Shown here: in pieces, positions 1-7,060 of the stretch
Layout: every line of letters begins with the position of its first letter
Numbering within the stretch: the first letter of the stretch is position 1
Source: Candidatus Hodarchaeota archaeon
GTDB lineage: Archaea > Asgardarchaeota > Heimdallarchaeia > Hodarchaeales > Hodarchaeaceae
Assembly: GCA_016839815.1 (NCBI GenBank)
Contig: JAEOTM010000084.1
Location: 1 to 39,200, forward strand
Length of the DNA: 39,200 nucleotides
Direction of reading: 5' to 3'
The notes under the pieces: generated by a model
The model's database searches: none
What the model saw: only the letters and a program-made list of their open reading frames with translations
What the model was told of the DNA's origin: nothing
Position numbers and translations under genes: made by a program

Positions 1-2
1 CC

Positions 3-917
3 ATGCTGGTTAACGCTACATTAACAGATGTATCTACTACTAATTATGCTGCATCAATCACTTATTTCCTGTCATCAGACAATGGTGATCATTGGGAACA
101 GGTTTTTCCCAATTTTGAACATTCATTCGTGCATTTGGGTACACAACTGAAATGGAAAGCGGTACTTTCTACCACCCGCTGGCACCCCAAGGTGACTGCT
201 GAAATTTCGATGGTTTCAATTGACTTTGTATACCTTTTAAACTCCCCAACATTAACTTCACCAAGTTCTGGTTCTTCTACATCAGATAGTACTCCCATTT
301 TTACATGGGGAGCTATTCCTGCTGCTGCTGGTTACCGGATTCAGCTGGACACTGTTCCACATTTCAACTCCAGTGACTTTTTTTCTGATGAAGAAGGTTC
401 AACTTCGTATGCACCTTCAATTGCTCTAGCTGATGGAGTTTGGTACTGGCGAGTAGCAGCAATCGATTCTTATGGGGATGAAGGATTCTTTTCAGACTCC
501 TTGAGTGTAATAGTTGATACACAAGCTCCTACGCTTAATAATCCCTCCGATATTACTTACGAAGAAGGTAATTCTGGTAATACTATCATATGGTCTCCTT
601 CGGATAGCAATCCAACTAGCTACACCATTATTCGGAATGGTGTTCAAGTACAAACCGATAGTTGGGATGGGGGCGATATCTCTATAGATGTTGATGGCCT
701 TTCTGCTGGAACATACAATTACGTTTGCACAGTCACTGACGTAAACAACTTGAGTACGACTGATACAGTCGTTGTTACAGTAACTGCACCTATAACCTCT
801 ACTTCAGTAGATACTACTCCTAGTACAACTCCTGCCTTTGGATTATTTATGGTTCTAATCAGCTTATTATTTTTACAAGCTAAAGTTATAGGAAGACGGA
901 GGAAAGAAGACTGGTAG
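3..917 (+). CDS. Surface protein with Ig/FnIII-like domains, Thr-rich stalk and C-terminal membrane anchor (5' end probably outside window)
   Basis: This is the 3' part of a secreted protein that should be displayed on the outer face of the cell membrane. The visible 304 residues have no signal peptide, and the first ATG lies 2 bases from the window edge, so the true start is probably to the left. Residues about 1-75 look like the end of a beta-sandwich module (SSDNGDHWE). Residues 85-170 form an FnIII-like domain with a YWRVAAID strand. Residues 175-262 form an Ig-like domain that opens with NPSDITYEEG and closes with DTVVVTVTA, a module type known from Asgard surface proteins. A Ser/Thr-rich spacer, one hydrophobic helix (about 278-295) and a basic tail (GRRRKEDW) follow. 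The ligand is unknown. Confidence 0.75.
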   Translation: MLVNATLTDVSTTNYAASITYFLSSDNGDHWEQVFPNFEHSFVHLGTQLKWKAVLSTTRWHPKVTAEISMVSIDFVYLLNSPTLTSPSSGSSTSDSTPIFTWGAIPAAAGYRIQLDTVPHFNSSDFFSDEEGSTSYAPSIALADGVWYWRVAAIDSYGDEGFFSDSLSVIVDTQAPTLNNPSDITYEEGNSGNTIIWSPSDSNPTSYTIIRNGVQVQTDSWDGGDISIDVDGLSAGTYNYVCTVTDVNNLSTTDTVVVTVTAPITSTSVDTTPSTTPAFGLFMVLISLLFLQAKVIGRRRKEDW

Positions 918-1124
918 GGAGTTAAACCCCTATATTATCAATTACTATATTTTCAATTGATTCGACATGGAATTGAGTAGTTTTAGGAGAGATTTCCATA
1001 TGTTGAACATAAATTAATAATTCTCCATCCAGAATAATACTCAAGATATAGAATTTTTATTCTGTTGTATATTTTTAGGAAAAAAGCTATTCGATGCTGC
1101 AACGTATGATTTTTACATTTTTAC

Positions 1125-1427
1125 TTAATTTTCCCATTTTCTCAGCTTGATAGCTCTTTTGGGGCAGATCTTTACACACGCTCCACATGCTACACAGTTT
1201 TCTGGATAAATTACAAACGCTTGTCTCCCTCTATGGAGAAAAACTAAGAATTTTCTACCTATTGAAAGAGTTTTTTTTCTTTTTTTTGTTAATTTACGTA
1301 GTTCAATGATATTTTCAGGACATTCCTCAATGCAGTCTACCTTTCCAAAAGGAGAGGGAAGACATCTGTCGTGATCTATCACAGGTCTTACTTTTGATTT
1401 TCTGAGAATGCTCATTGGTTTTTCCAC
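1125..1427 (-). CDS. Small ferredoxin-like iron-sulfur protein
   Basis: A 100-residue cytoplasmic protein likely to carry electrons. The C-terminal half has a complete 4Fe-4S motif, C78-x2-C81-x2-C84-x3-C88-P. The N-terminal half has an altered one, C22-x9-C32-x3-C36-P, with only three cysteines and a long gap where a standard dicluster ferredoxin has CxxCxxCxxxCP. Seven cysteines in total therefore suggest one normal 4Fe-4S cluster plus a 3Fe-4S cluster or a cluster with a non-Cys ligand. A basic linker (LTKKRKK, about 46-52) separates the two halves, which is unusual for a free ferredoxin and might contact nucleic acid or an acidic partner. The start is GTG at 1427, with an in-frame ATG at 1415 as a good alternative. 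No redox partner lies beside it. Confidence 0.7.
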   Translation of the reverse strand: MEKPMSILRKSKVRPVIDHDRCLPSPFGKVDCIEECPENIIELRKLTKKRKKTLSIGRKFLVFLHRGRQAFVIYPENCVACGACVKICPKRAIKLRKWEN

Positions 1428-1875
1428 TTTTTATATTCTGGATTATTGTTATTAAATATTCACCTATGTAGGCGTAAAATAAATAGCTATTGTGAATTTT
1501 GACAGTAATCCTTACCATTTTTATGAAGAAAAAAGCTTTGAATAAGAGAATGGGGTTGATTTTACTAAAGAAGAAGGTAATCAATCACCAAGGTTAGGGG
1601 GATAGTAACAAAATCTTTAAAGGTCACTATTCTCATTTTTTTCCCCTAATACAAACATCAATCAAGAATAGGGGGTTCCAGAAAGGATGTCTTGGTATAT
1701 ATCTAGGTATATACTTTTCCTATCTAAATGTGCGATGGACGGAGTTCTTGGTAGTATTAAAAACAATTTTTCACTTTTAACTAAATGAATAGACTGTATA
1801 AAAACTCGTTCTACAAGTTGAACACCTACTGTTCAAAGTATAGGATTATATTCAAAAATATATTAGGAATTTTCG
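1428..1875. other. Intergenic region with a direct-repeat copy and no convincing gene
   Basis: The stretch is AT-rich and I see no plausible coding frame. It holds the left copy of a 46-bp direct repeat (1696-1741). It also has a loose inverted repeat, with TTAGGGG at 1594-1600 facing CCCCTAA at 1643-1649 and GATAGT facing ACTATT inside it. Just before the next gene there are A/T-rich, TATA-like tracts around 1846-1866. The region probably contains the promoter of the 1876-3246 gene pair, but no single element can be assigned firmly. Confidence 0.4.
1696..1741 (+). repeat. 46-bp direct repeat, left copy
   Basis: By hand alignment it matches 3287-3332 at 38 of 46 positions. It contains two fully identical blocks, GTATATACTTTTC (1707-1719) and TCTAAATGTG (1723-1732). 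The copies lie 1591 bp apart, in the same orientation, on either side of the two-gene cassette 1876-3246. This copy is 135 bp upstream of the first gene, so it could be a regulatory or promoter element. The TATATAC core is TATA-like. Confidence 0.7.
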
Positions 1876-2703
1876 GTGCATAAAGTGGAAAAGATGAATC
1901 TGAATATTGTCTTAGGATTTGGTTTAACGTCTATATTAACATTTAGCGGTATATTTATCACTCCATTATTACTCACAGATTACTTTTTTCCTGCAGAACA
2001 AGAAAATGAATTCTTGAACCGCAAATACGATTTTAGTTTTGATTTTCATAATCTTTCAACATTTCCTCTTCCAATCAATTCATTACAAGTTGCTTATAGA
2101 GAATTTAATAGTAGCTATCTAAATCATTCCGATCCTTATCTAGTGGCAGTTTGGTTTTTACGTGATTCCCAAGCACATCCAGAAAAAGAGGATTACCATG
2201 ATAATTGCTCCACATGGAAAGTAATTGCACATCCAGGATTAGAATATAATGAATGGAATGTAAGCACATGGCATGGGACAAATAATCCTCCAATATATAT
2301 CCATAACACCTATATTGCTTACGAGGTTATGTTTTTCACTCAATTAGTACTTGACGCCACAAAGACTATGCCAACACTCAATTTTTCAACCCTAGGATAT
2401 CCTCGTCTCTCAAATAATACTGTAGGTCAACATATGAATGATTATATTGTTCCAGAACACTGGATTCTATCCCTTACGATTACTTTTGAGAATGCAACAT
2501 CGATAAACATTGATGTGCATAAAGATGGTTGGTTACAACACACCAAGCATGAACCAATAGACTGGACACCATACGGTGAGAGTTTTACAATTTATAGCTC
2601 AGGTGAATCAATCTATATGGATTATGGAGTTCACCTAGAAGACTTTCATCGTGCTTTTAGTGACTATGCTAAAACTCATATATGGCATATTAACAAAGAT
2701 TAG
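1876..2703 (+). CDS. Membrane-anchored extracytoplasmic protein of unknown function
   Basis: I do not recognise this 275-residue protein. Residues about 7-32 form one hydrophobic segment (signal anchor or signal peptide). The rest is hydrophilic and rich in Trp, Tyr and His. It carries about eight N-x-S/T sequons (for example HNLS, FNSS, DNCS, WNVS, LNFS), consistent with an N-glycosylated domain outside the cell. The start is GTG at 1876, preceded by AGGA at 1865-1868; an ATG at 1894 is an alternative that keeps the membrane segment. It is followed after 33 bp by a membrane-tethered winged-helix regulator on the same strand, so the two probably form an operon in which this protein could be the external sensor or partner. 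The pair sits between two 46-bp direct repeats. Confidence 0.65.
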   Translation: MHKVEKMNLNIVLGFGLTSILTFSGIFITPLLLTDYFFPAEQENEFLNRKYDFSFDFHNLSTFPLPINSLQVAYREFNSSYLNHSDPYLVAVWFLRDSQAHPEKEDYHDNCSTWKVIAHPGLEYNEWNVSTWHGTNNPPIYIHNTYIAYEVMFFTQLVLDATKTMPTLNFSTLGYPRLSNNTVGQHMNDYIVPEHWILSLTITFENATSINIDVHKDGWLQHTKHEPIDWTPYGESFTIYSSGESIYMDYGVHLEDFHRAFSDYAKTHIWHINKD

Positions 2704-2736
2704 AGCGTTTGTCAACCATTAAGCAAGTTGATCTAA

Positions 2737-3246
2737 GTGGAAGAAAACACAGATATCTTCGATTCAGAAATCACTGGTTCATCACTAGGAAGAACGGAAA
2801 TCGAGAGGATTAGAAAAGAAGTTAAAGGAAAAACTCTCCGAGTATACTTATTACTTGCACGAGCAGCTGATAGTGATTTTGGAGTACGGGAGGTTTTTCA
2901 TAACCTGAACTTTAGTAGTGTTTCATTAGCTGCTTATCATCTAAATAAGCTCGAATCTCTAAATCTGGTGAGAAAAACCAGTAATAATCGATATAAAGCA
3001 AGTAAACTATTGCCTTTAGGTGCTTATGAAGATTTTTTTGTTTTAAAGGGAAAGTATTTGCCTAAAGAAGCTTTTTTTCTTGCATTTTTCACATCATCAC
3101 TTTTTCTTGCTATTCTCTTTTTTTTCCTAAAAATATGGGAACCGATGTTAACACTTCTCCTAGCAAATGCAATTTTAGGAACTACTTATTCTTGGATGCG
3201 CTTTATTTCACTTTATAAACGTAAAGACGAAGAAGAACTAAAATAG
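2737..3246 (+). CDS. Winged-helix transcriptional regulator with two C-terminal membrane helices
   Basis: A 169-residue one-component regulator predicted to bind DNA while anchored in the membrane. Residues about 25-95 form an ArsR/MarR-like winged helix: the recognition region is SVSLAAYHLNKLESLNLV, and the wing follows at RKTSNNRYKAS. Residues about 111-131 and 135-154 are two hydrophobic helices joined by a very short turn, leaving a basic/acidic cytoplasmic tail (KRKDEEELK). The start is GTG at 2737; no other Met occurs before the winged helix. The gene lies 33 bp behind the extracytoplasmic protein at 1876. I infer a signal-transducing pair in which the membrane helices pass a state from outside to the DNA-binding domain. 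The target genes are unknown, though self-regulation is likely. Confidence 0.72.
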   Translation: MEENTDIFDSEITGSSLGRTEIERIRKEVKGKTLRVYLLLARAADSDFGVREVFHNLNFSSVSLAAYHLNKLESLNLVRKTSNNRYKASKLLPLGAYEDFFVLKGKYLPKEAFFLAFFTSSLFLAILFFFLKIWEPMLTLLLANAILGTTYSWMRFISLYKRKDEEELK

Positions 3247-3286
3247 AATTCATTAAATAAAAAGGAAGTTTGTTTAGATTTCAAGC

Positions 3287-3332
3287 TATATACCGATGTA
3301 TATACTTTTCTTGTCTAAATGTGTGTTTGACG
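3287..3332 (+). repeat. 46-bp direct repeat, right copy
   Basis: This is the second copy of the element at 1696-1741 (38 of 46 positions identical). It lies 41 bp after the stop of the winged-helix gene. No rightward gene follows within about 3 kb, so a promoter role is less obvious here than for the left copy. The two copies bracket exactly the two-gene cassette. Confidence 0.7.
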
Positions 3333-3416
3333 ATGCTTAATCAAATATGTAACAACCGAATATCACCCCATGACTTTCTCTTATAGAAAGTTCTTGGAAT
3401 AATTTGTTTTTCTTCT

Positions 3417-4808
3417 TCATTCAACTCTATTCACTTTTTTCCGATATCCAAGAACAAATATCATCCCTCTCTGACCTACATCTCGTCCCATATCATTGTC
3501 GTCCACGAATGAACATGATACATTCCAACCAACTGAATCAAAGAATGATGGTACATCCTGTTTCTTTATCCCCCAGAGAAAATGTCTAGCAAATGGACCG
3601 AACTCCATCATGGCCAACATAGGAACGCAAACATCTACAAAGAGTTTACTTTCTTCCCCACTTATTTTTGCCATCTCATTCAAGAGTGAAATAATTAAAT
3701 CCTTTTCTAAGTAATAGACAAGTCCTTCTAATATCCAAAATGTAGGAATGTTTGATAAGAATCCGGCCTCGCGTAATTTTGACATTAAATTATTAACCAT
3801 TGAGATATCTGCTGATATCCGAACCATATGACATAGTGGTTCTTCTTCTTGTAGAATTTCTTCTTTATATCTGTTTACTGTTTCAAAATCAACTTCAAAT
3901 ATTGTATGCTTATTAATAAGTAAAGGTTTGAACCTATAAGCGCGTGTATCCAACCCAGCACCCAAAAGAACGATTTGAGATTCCCTGATAGTATTACACC
4001 AATGAGTTAGAAGTTTTTTCTCGATAAAATATGGACGTACTATTGTATAATCACTCTTTGATTGATGTCTGTGTTTTTGAAGATAACTTTGAAGATCACC
4101 TGCTAAACGTTCTGCAAATGGATCAATTATTAGTGGGGATTCATTATTCATTTCCTGAGCACGATAATAAGCGATTAATCGAGCAGTAAATGGTACTCCC
4201 GTTTTCCTACCATTAGAAGGGATTTCCAGTTGTAAGTTGGTATCTTTTACTTTGAATTGGATTGGATCAATGATTATCTCGGTTTGTAGAAAGTTAATCT
4301 GGGATTCTAGAAAATTTGGATTGTCTTCTATAAAGACTCTAATCTGCTCAGATGTCTTTATCTCGTTGATCTCATCCCTTATATATTTTAAATAATTAAA
4401 AATATCTTGAAAACTGTTTATATTCTGTGATAGCTTTTCTGAGGTCAGGTTTTGCGGTCGTGAAAATTGATCCACTTCCAAACCAGAAGCTCTACAATAT
4501 ACTAGTTCTAATATTGCCTTAAGGTATCCTGATACATAAGCTACCTCTTCTTCGAAAGGAATTTCTTCTGTTATTAGCTTAGTTGAGAAAGGATCACGTA
4601 ACAATCTGGGGGAAATTATTCCTATTTCTCTAGGATCGCGTAAATCCATCGCAATCTTTTCTAAGTAGATTTTCACTCTTTTCATGAAATCAAGATAAGT
4701 GGATAATCCAACTCTTGGATCTTTATTATAATCTTCAATGATCTTCGTAATTTCGGGAAGAATTATCCTTGTAACCTCTATTGCAAAAACTTGCCTCTCA
4801 AGCTCCAT
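3417..4808 (-). CDS. Leucine-carboxyl-methyltransferase-type SAM methyltransferase with an extra N-terminal domain
   Basis: The C-terminal part (about residues 203-455) is a class I SAM-dependent methyltransferase of the LCM/PPM1/TcmP-like superfamily. It shows the family marks GRKTGVPFTARLIAYYRA, the SAM-binding loop LLGAGLDTRAYRF (281-293), the acidic strand-2 end FEVD (304-307) and EGLVYYL (361-367). The family transfers methyl groups to carboxylates or small hydroxylated compounds; the substrate here is unknown. The first 200 residues are helical and charged and match no domain I know. Family members are usually near 270-330 residues, so this is a fusion or an elaborated form. The start is ATG at 4808. 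The gene stands alone, 165 bp downstream of the MBL-fold gene on the same strand. Confidence 0.8.
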   Translation of the reverse strand: MELERQVFAIEVTRIILPEITKIIEDYNKDPRVGLSTYLDFMKRVKIYLEKIAMDLRDPREIGIISPRLLRDPFSTKLITEEIPFEEEVAYVSGYLKAILELVYCRASGLEVDQFSRPQNLTSEKLSQNINSFQDIFNYLKYIRDEINEIKTSEQIRVFIEDNPNFLESQINFLQTEIIIDPIQFKVKDTNLQLEIPSNGRKTGVPFTARLIAYYRAQEMNNESPLIIDPFAERLAGDLQSYLQKHRHQSKSDYTIVRPYFIEKKLLTHWCNTIRESQIVLLGAGLDTRAYRFKPLLINKHTIFEVDFETVNRYKEEILQEEEPLCHMVRISADISMVNNLMSKLREAGFLSNIPTFWILEGLVYYLEKDLIISLLNEMAKISGEESKLFVDVCVPMLAMMEFGPFARHFLWGIKKQDVPSFFDSVGWNVSCSFVDDNDMGRDVGQRGMIFVLGYRKKVNRVE

Positions 4809-4972
4809 GAAAATTCCCAGATTCGTCTAATTTTCTCTTTTTTTGATATATATTACTTAATTGTGCTTATTCAAAAAAGAATCAAATAAATTAGTATGCA
4901 ATATATTACTTGTTTAATATTTTTTGAGTACAATATGCGTTTGAGGACATTGACGATTTTGATGATATCGAA

Positions 4973-5665
4973 TTATCGGTAGTTTTTTATGAAGTCCTCC
5001 ATCTGGAATGGGTTACCATGACCAGGATACACTGTTTTTAATATGAAAGTTCTCAGTTTATCTATACTAGCATTAAGTTCCACAGTATTATCGATCAAAG
5101 AGCACTTAACTGGTCCTCGTTTTTTATTATTTTCAAGTAAGTCACCAATAAACAGATTTCCCTCCCTTGTAAGAAATCCAATAGATCCATTAGAGTGTCC
5201 AGGGAGATGAACAACTTTAGCGTTAAATCCATACTCAGAAAGATCATCCCCTTCCTCGAGATATATATCTGGAGTAAAATGGTCATCTTTCTTCAAGTTC
5301 ATTCTTAACAATGGTAACAATATTTTTACTAGCATTCTAATGATTATATTACGACTCTTTCTGGAATAGAAGAGATCTCCATATTCAACCATCCCTAGAT
5401 CGTCTTTATGCATCGCTATTTTACTTTGATATTTTTCACGGAAATATGCACCATTACCTGTATGGTCAAAATCTCCGTGAGTCAACAAGATCAATGTTAA
5501 ATCCCCAAGTTGGACACCCATCTCATCAAGTGCTTTTTCAATATTGACACGTTGATTAGAATACCCAGTGTCAACCAAGATATAACTGTCTTTAGTTTTT
5601 ATAAGGTAACAATTAACATTTCTAAAAGTAATGGTTCTAATTAAGCCAAAAGTAGTTTCATTCAA
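4973..5665 (-). CDS. Metallo-beta-lactamase-fold hydrolase
   Basis: A 230-residue cytoplasmic hydrolase. The metal motif is H63-x-D65-x-D67-H68 (LLTHGDFDHTGN), with Asp in place of the usual second His; this HxDxDH variant is known in MBL-fold hydrolases. Further ligands are visible in HLPGHSNGSIGF, FIGDLL and YPGHGNPF. The substrate cannot be read from sequence; lactones, thioesters and phosphodiesters are all possible for the fold. The start is TTG at 5665, preceded by AGAGGT about 10 nt upstream, and the protein begins just ahead of the first beta strand (NVNCYLIKT), as expected. It lies 21 bp behind the membrane-protein gene 5687-6328 and is probably co-transcribed with it from the TetR-controlled promoter. 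Confidence 0.85.
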   Translation of the reverse strand: MNETTFGLIRTITFRNVNCYLIKTKDSYILVDTGYSNQRVNIEKALDEMGVQLGDLTLILLTHGDFDHTGNGAYFREKYQSKIAMHKDDLGMVEYGDLFYSRKSRNIIIRMLVKILLPLLRMNLKKDDHFTPDIYLEEGDDLSEYGFNAKVVHLPGHSNGSIGFLTREGNLFIGDLLENNKKRGPVKCSLIDNTVELNASIDKLRTFILKTVYPGHGNPFQMEDFIKNYR

Positions 5666-5686
5666 TATTCTTTACCTCTAAGTTGA

Positions 5687-6328
5687 TTATTTTACTAGAT
5701 CATTTGAAACCTCAAAATTTAATCTCGTAGATATTGAGGGAATCTTGTTTAAAACGAATGAGACGATCAACCAGCCTATAGTTAGATACATAAAAATGAA
5801 TTTGAGAAGTGCAAATGTCGAATGTGCCATAGCAAACCAATTTGGGAAACCCACGGGATTAACAGTCATCGAAAGGAGGAATACATTTTCTACTGCATCA
5901 CAGATAGCACTTATTACGCCAATCCATGCAACTATCTTATTAGCATTCAGAACTAAACTTCCTTGTCGATAGTTCCAGGAAAGATATCTAGCACTACAAT
6001 AGAAAAAACAACCGTAAGAGATCAAAAAAGCATAATCCATGAGATTTCCTAGAATGAAGAGTGAGAGATCTTCAGATTTCATCATAGCAAAATGTGTTTT
6101 AATAATTTCAGCACTAAATCCTAACTGGGTGTCATCCATTGTACCAGGATATCCAGATAGTTCCAATAGTAGTATTACAAGAGTGGCTGAGATTACCATT
6201 ACTGGTAGGCAAATATATATCAGTTGTTTAATCAGTGGTTTTCTTAAGGCTTTTAAACTTTCATAAGTATCTTTCTCAGATTTTTTCCAGTTCATTTCTT
6301 TCACCCTTTTAATTGAATGATCGTTCAT
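5687..6328 (-). CDS. Four-helix integral membrane protein, first gene of a TetR-controlled operon
   Basis: A 213-residue protein of unknown function with about four membrane helices (about 35-55, 90-112, 130-150 and 172-193). The N-terminus is charged and cytoplasmic. No catalytic motif is evident; the conserved-looking NVFLLSMTVNPVGFPNW loop joins helices 3 and 4. The ATG start (6328) lies inside one copy of a palindromic TetR-type operator (6314-6332), so repressor bound there would cover the translation start. The gene is divergent from the TetR gene at 6426 and is followed after 21 bp by an MBL-fold hydrolase. The three genes together look like a small inducible module for handling a lipophilic or toxic compound; this is inference from the layout. 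Confidence 0.7.
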   Translation of the reverse strand: MNDHSIKRVKEMNWKKSEKDTYESLKALRKPLIKQLIYICLPVMVISATLVILLLELSGYPGTMDDTQLGFSAEIIKTHFAMMKSEDLSLFILGNLMDYAFLISYGCFFYCSARYLSWNYRQGSLVLNANKIVAWIGVISAICDAVENVFLLSMTVNPVGFPNWFAMAHSTFALLKFIFMYLTIGWLIVSFVLNKIPSISTRLNFEVSNDLVK

Positions 6329-6332
6329 TTAT
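6314..6332. promoter_or_regulatory. TetR-type operator, copy 1
   Basis: A near-palindrome TGAATGATCGTTCA (6314-6327) with a TTTAT tail. The full 19 bp is repeated exactly at 6356-6374, and the centres are 42 bp apart, about four helical turns. It overlaps the ATG of the 5687-6328 gene. Half-sites of the TGAAtGATC type are common for TetR-family repressors, and the TetR gene is 95-100 bp away. Confidence 0.8.
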
Positions 6333-6355
6333 GGAAGTACAAATACGTTTTTAAG

Positions 6356-6374
6356 TGAATGATCGTTCATTTAT
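6356..6374. promoter_or_regulatory. TetR-type operator, copy 2
   Basis: Identical over 19 bp to the operator at 6314-6332. It runs directly into the TATA-like TTATATAA at 6371-6378, so a bound repressor would block access to the promoter on either strand. Confidence 0.8.
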
Positions 6375-6378
6375 ATAA
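6371..6378. promoter_or_regulatory. TATA-like box in the divergent TetR promoter
   Basis: TTATATAA is symmetric, so it can serve both directions. Rightward it lies about 50 bp before the TetR start. Leftward it lies about 45 bp before the membrane-protein start, leaving a short leader. It abuts operator copy 2. Confidence 0.5.
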
Positions 6379-6425
6379 GTTTCGATTTCCCACAATTCTT
6401 AATGAATTTGAATTAAAGGAGATTT

Positions 6426-7013
6426 TTGCATCGAATGAGGCCTAAAGATCAAACCAAATATAATTCCATTATTAAAACTTCAATTGAACTGGTGAAAGAT
6501 CTAGGATTTACTGGTATTTCGATTTCTAAGATTGCTAAGCAAGCTAACATCTCTCCAGCTACAATTTACATCCATTTCAAGAACAGAGAAGACCTCTTCA
6601 CTAAGCTATATACAAAAATAAGAACTGACATGAGTAACGGAGCATTACAAGGCATCCAAGAAGAGATGGACATTGAAGAAGCTTTCAAATCTATCTGGAT
6701 TAATTACTTCTCATTTAGTCTTAGCCACCCTGATTATCTCATTTACCGTGAAAAATACGAACAGACCCCAATGATGGCAAATATCAAACTTGAAGATTTT
6801 AGATTGTATAATTATATTATAAATCTTTTTCAACGGGGAATAAAAGAACACATTATCAAAGATCTTCCAATTCCACTTCTGACATCTTTTGCTTTTGTCC
6901 CAATCATCACTTTACTAAACTTCCATCTTGAGGGGATGATTTACATGGATGAGAAGAATATTACTCAAGCCTATGAACTAGCATGGAATACAATTAAGAT
7001 TAGTGACCATTAA
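6426..7013 (+). CDS. TetR/AcrR-family transcriptional repressor
   Basis: A 195-residue regulator with the family's normal size. The N-terminal helix-turn-helix reads ISISKIAKQANISPATIYIHF (about 31-51) and is followed by the usual KNREDLFTKLY segment. The C-terminal part is the all-helical ligand and dimer domain, which does not reveal the inducer. The start is either TTG at 6426 or ATG at 6435; AAAGGAG at 6415-6421 sits 4 nt before the first and 13 nt before the second, so neither spacing is ideal. The divergent intergenic region carries two identical palindromes, which are its probable operators. It should therefore repress itself and the membrane-protein/MBL-fold hydrolase operon to its left. 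Confidence 0.88.
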   Translation: MHRMRPKDQTKYNSIIKTSIELVKDLGFTGISISKIAKQANISPATIYIHFKNREDLFTKLYTKIRTDMSNGALQGIQEEMDIEEAFKSIWINYFSFSLSHPDYLIYREKYEQTPMMANIKLEDFRLYNYIINLFQRGIKEHIIKDLPIPLLTSFAFVPIITLLNFHLEGMIYMDEKNITQAYELAWNTIKISDH

Positions 7014-7032
7014 CTCAATTCCATGTCAAAAA

Positions 7033-7060
7033 AAAGGAGGAAGTTAGTTCTTCTTCCTTT
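7033..7060. terminator. Bidirectional terminator-like hairpin between convergent genes
   Basis: The arms are AAAGGAGGAAG (7033-7043) and CTTCTTCCTTT (7050-7060) with a 6-nt loop. All 11 pairs form in rightward RNA, counting one G-U. On the left strand an eight-base U run follows the hairpin (7028-7035). The loop contains the TAA stop of the serine hydrolase gene (7044-7046), so the stem lies partly within its last codons. Confidence 0.5.

Noticed and set aside
1327..1584. 85-codon leftward frame overlapping the ferredoxin-like gene
   Set aside because: It is a shifted frame over the ferredoxin-like gene and AT-rich DNA, with a low-complexity Phe/Ile/Lys composition.
1594..1649. Inverted repeat TTAGGGG / CCCCTAA with inner GATAGT / ACTATT
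   Set aside because: The two arms align only with an 11-nt bulge, and a 7+5 bp match can arise by chance in this composition. Not strong enough for an RNA or operator call.
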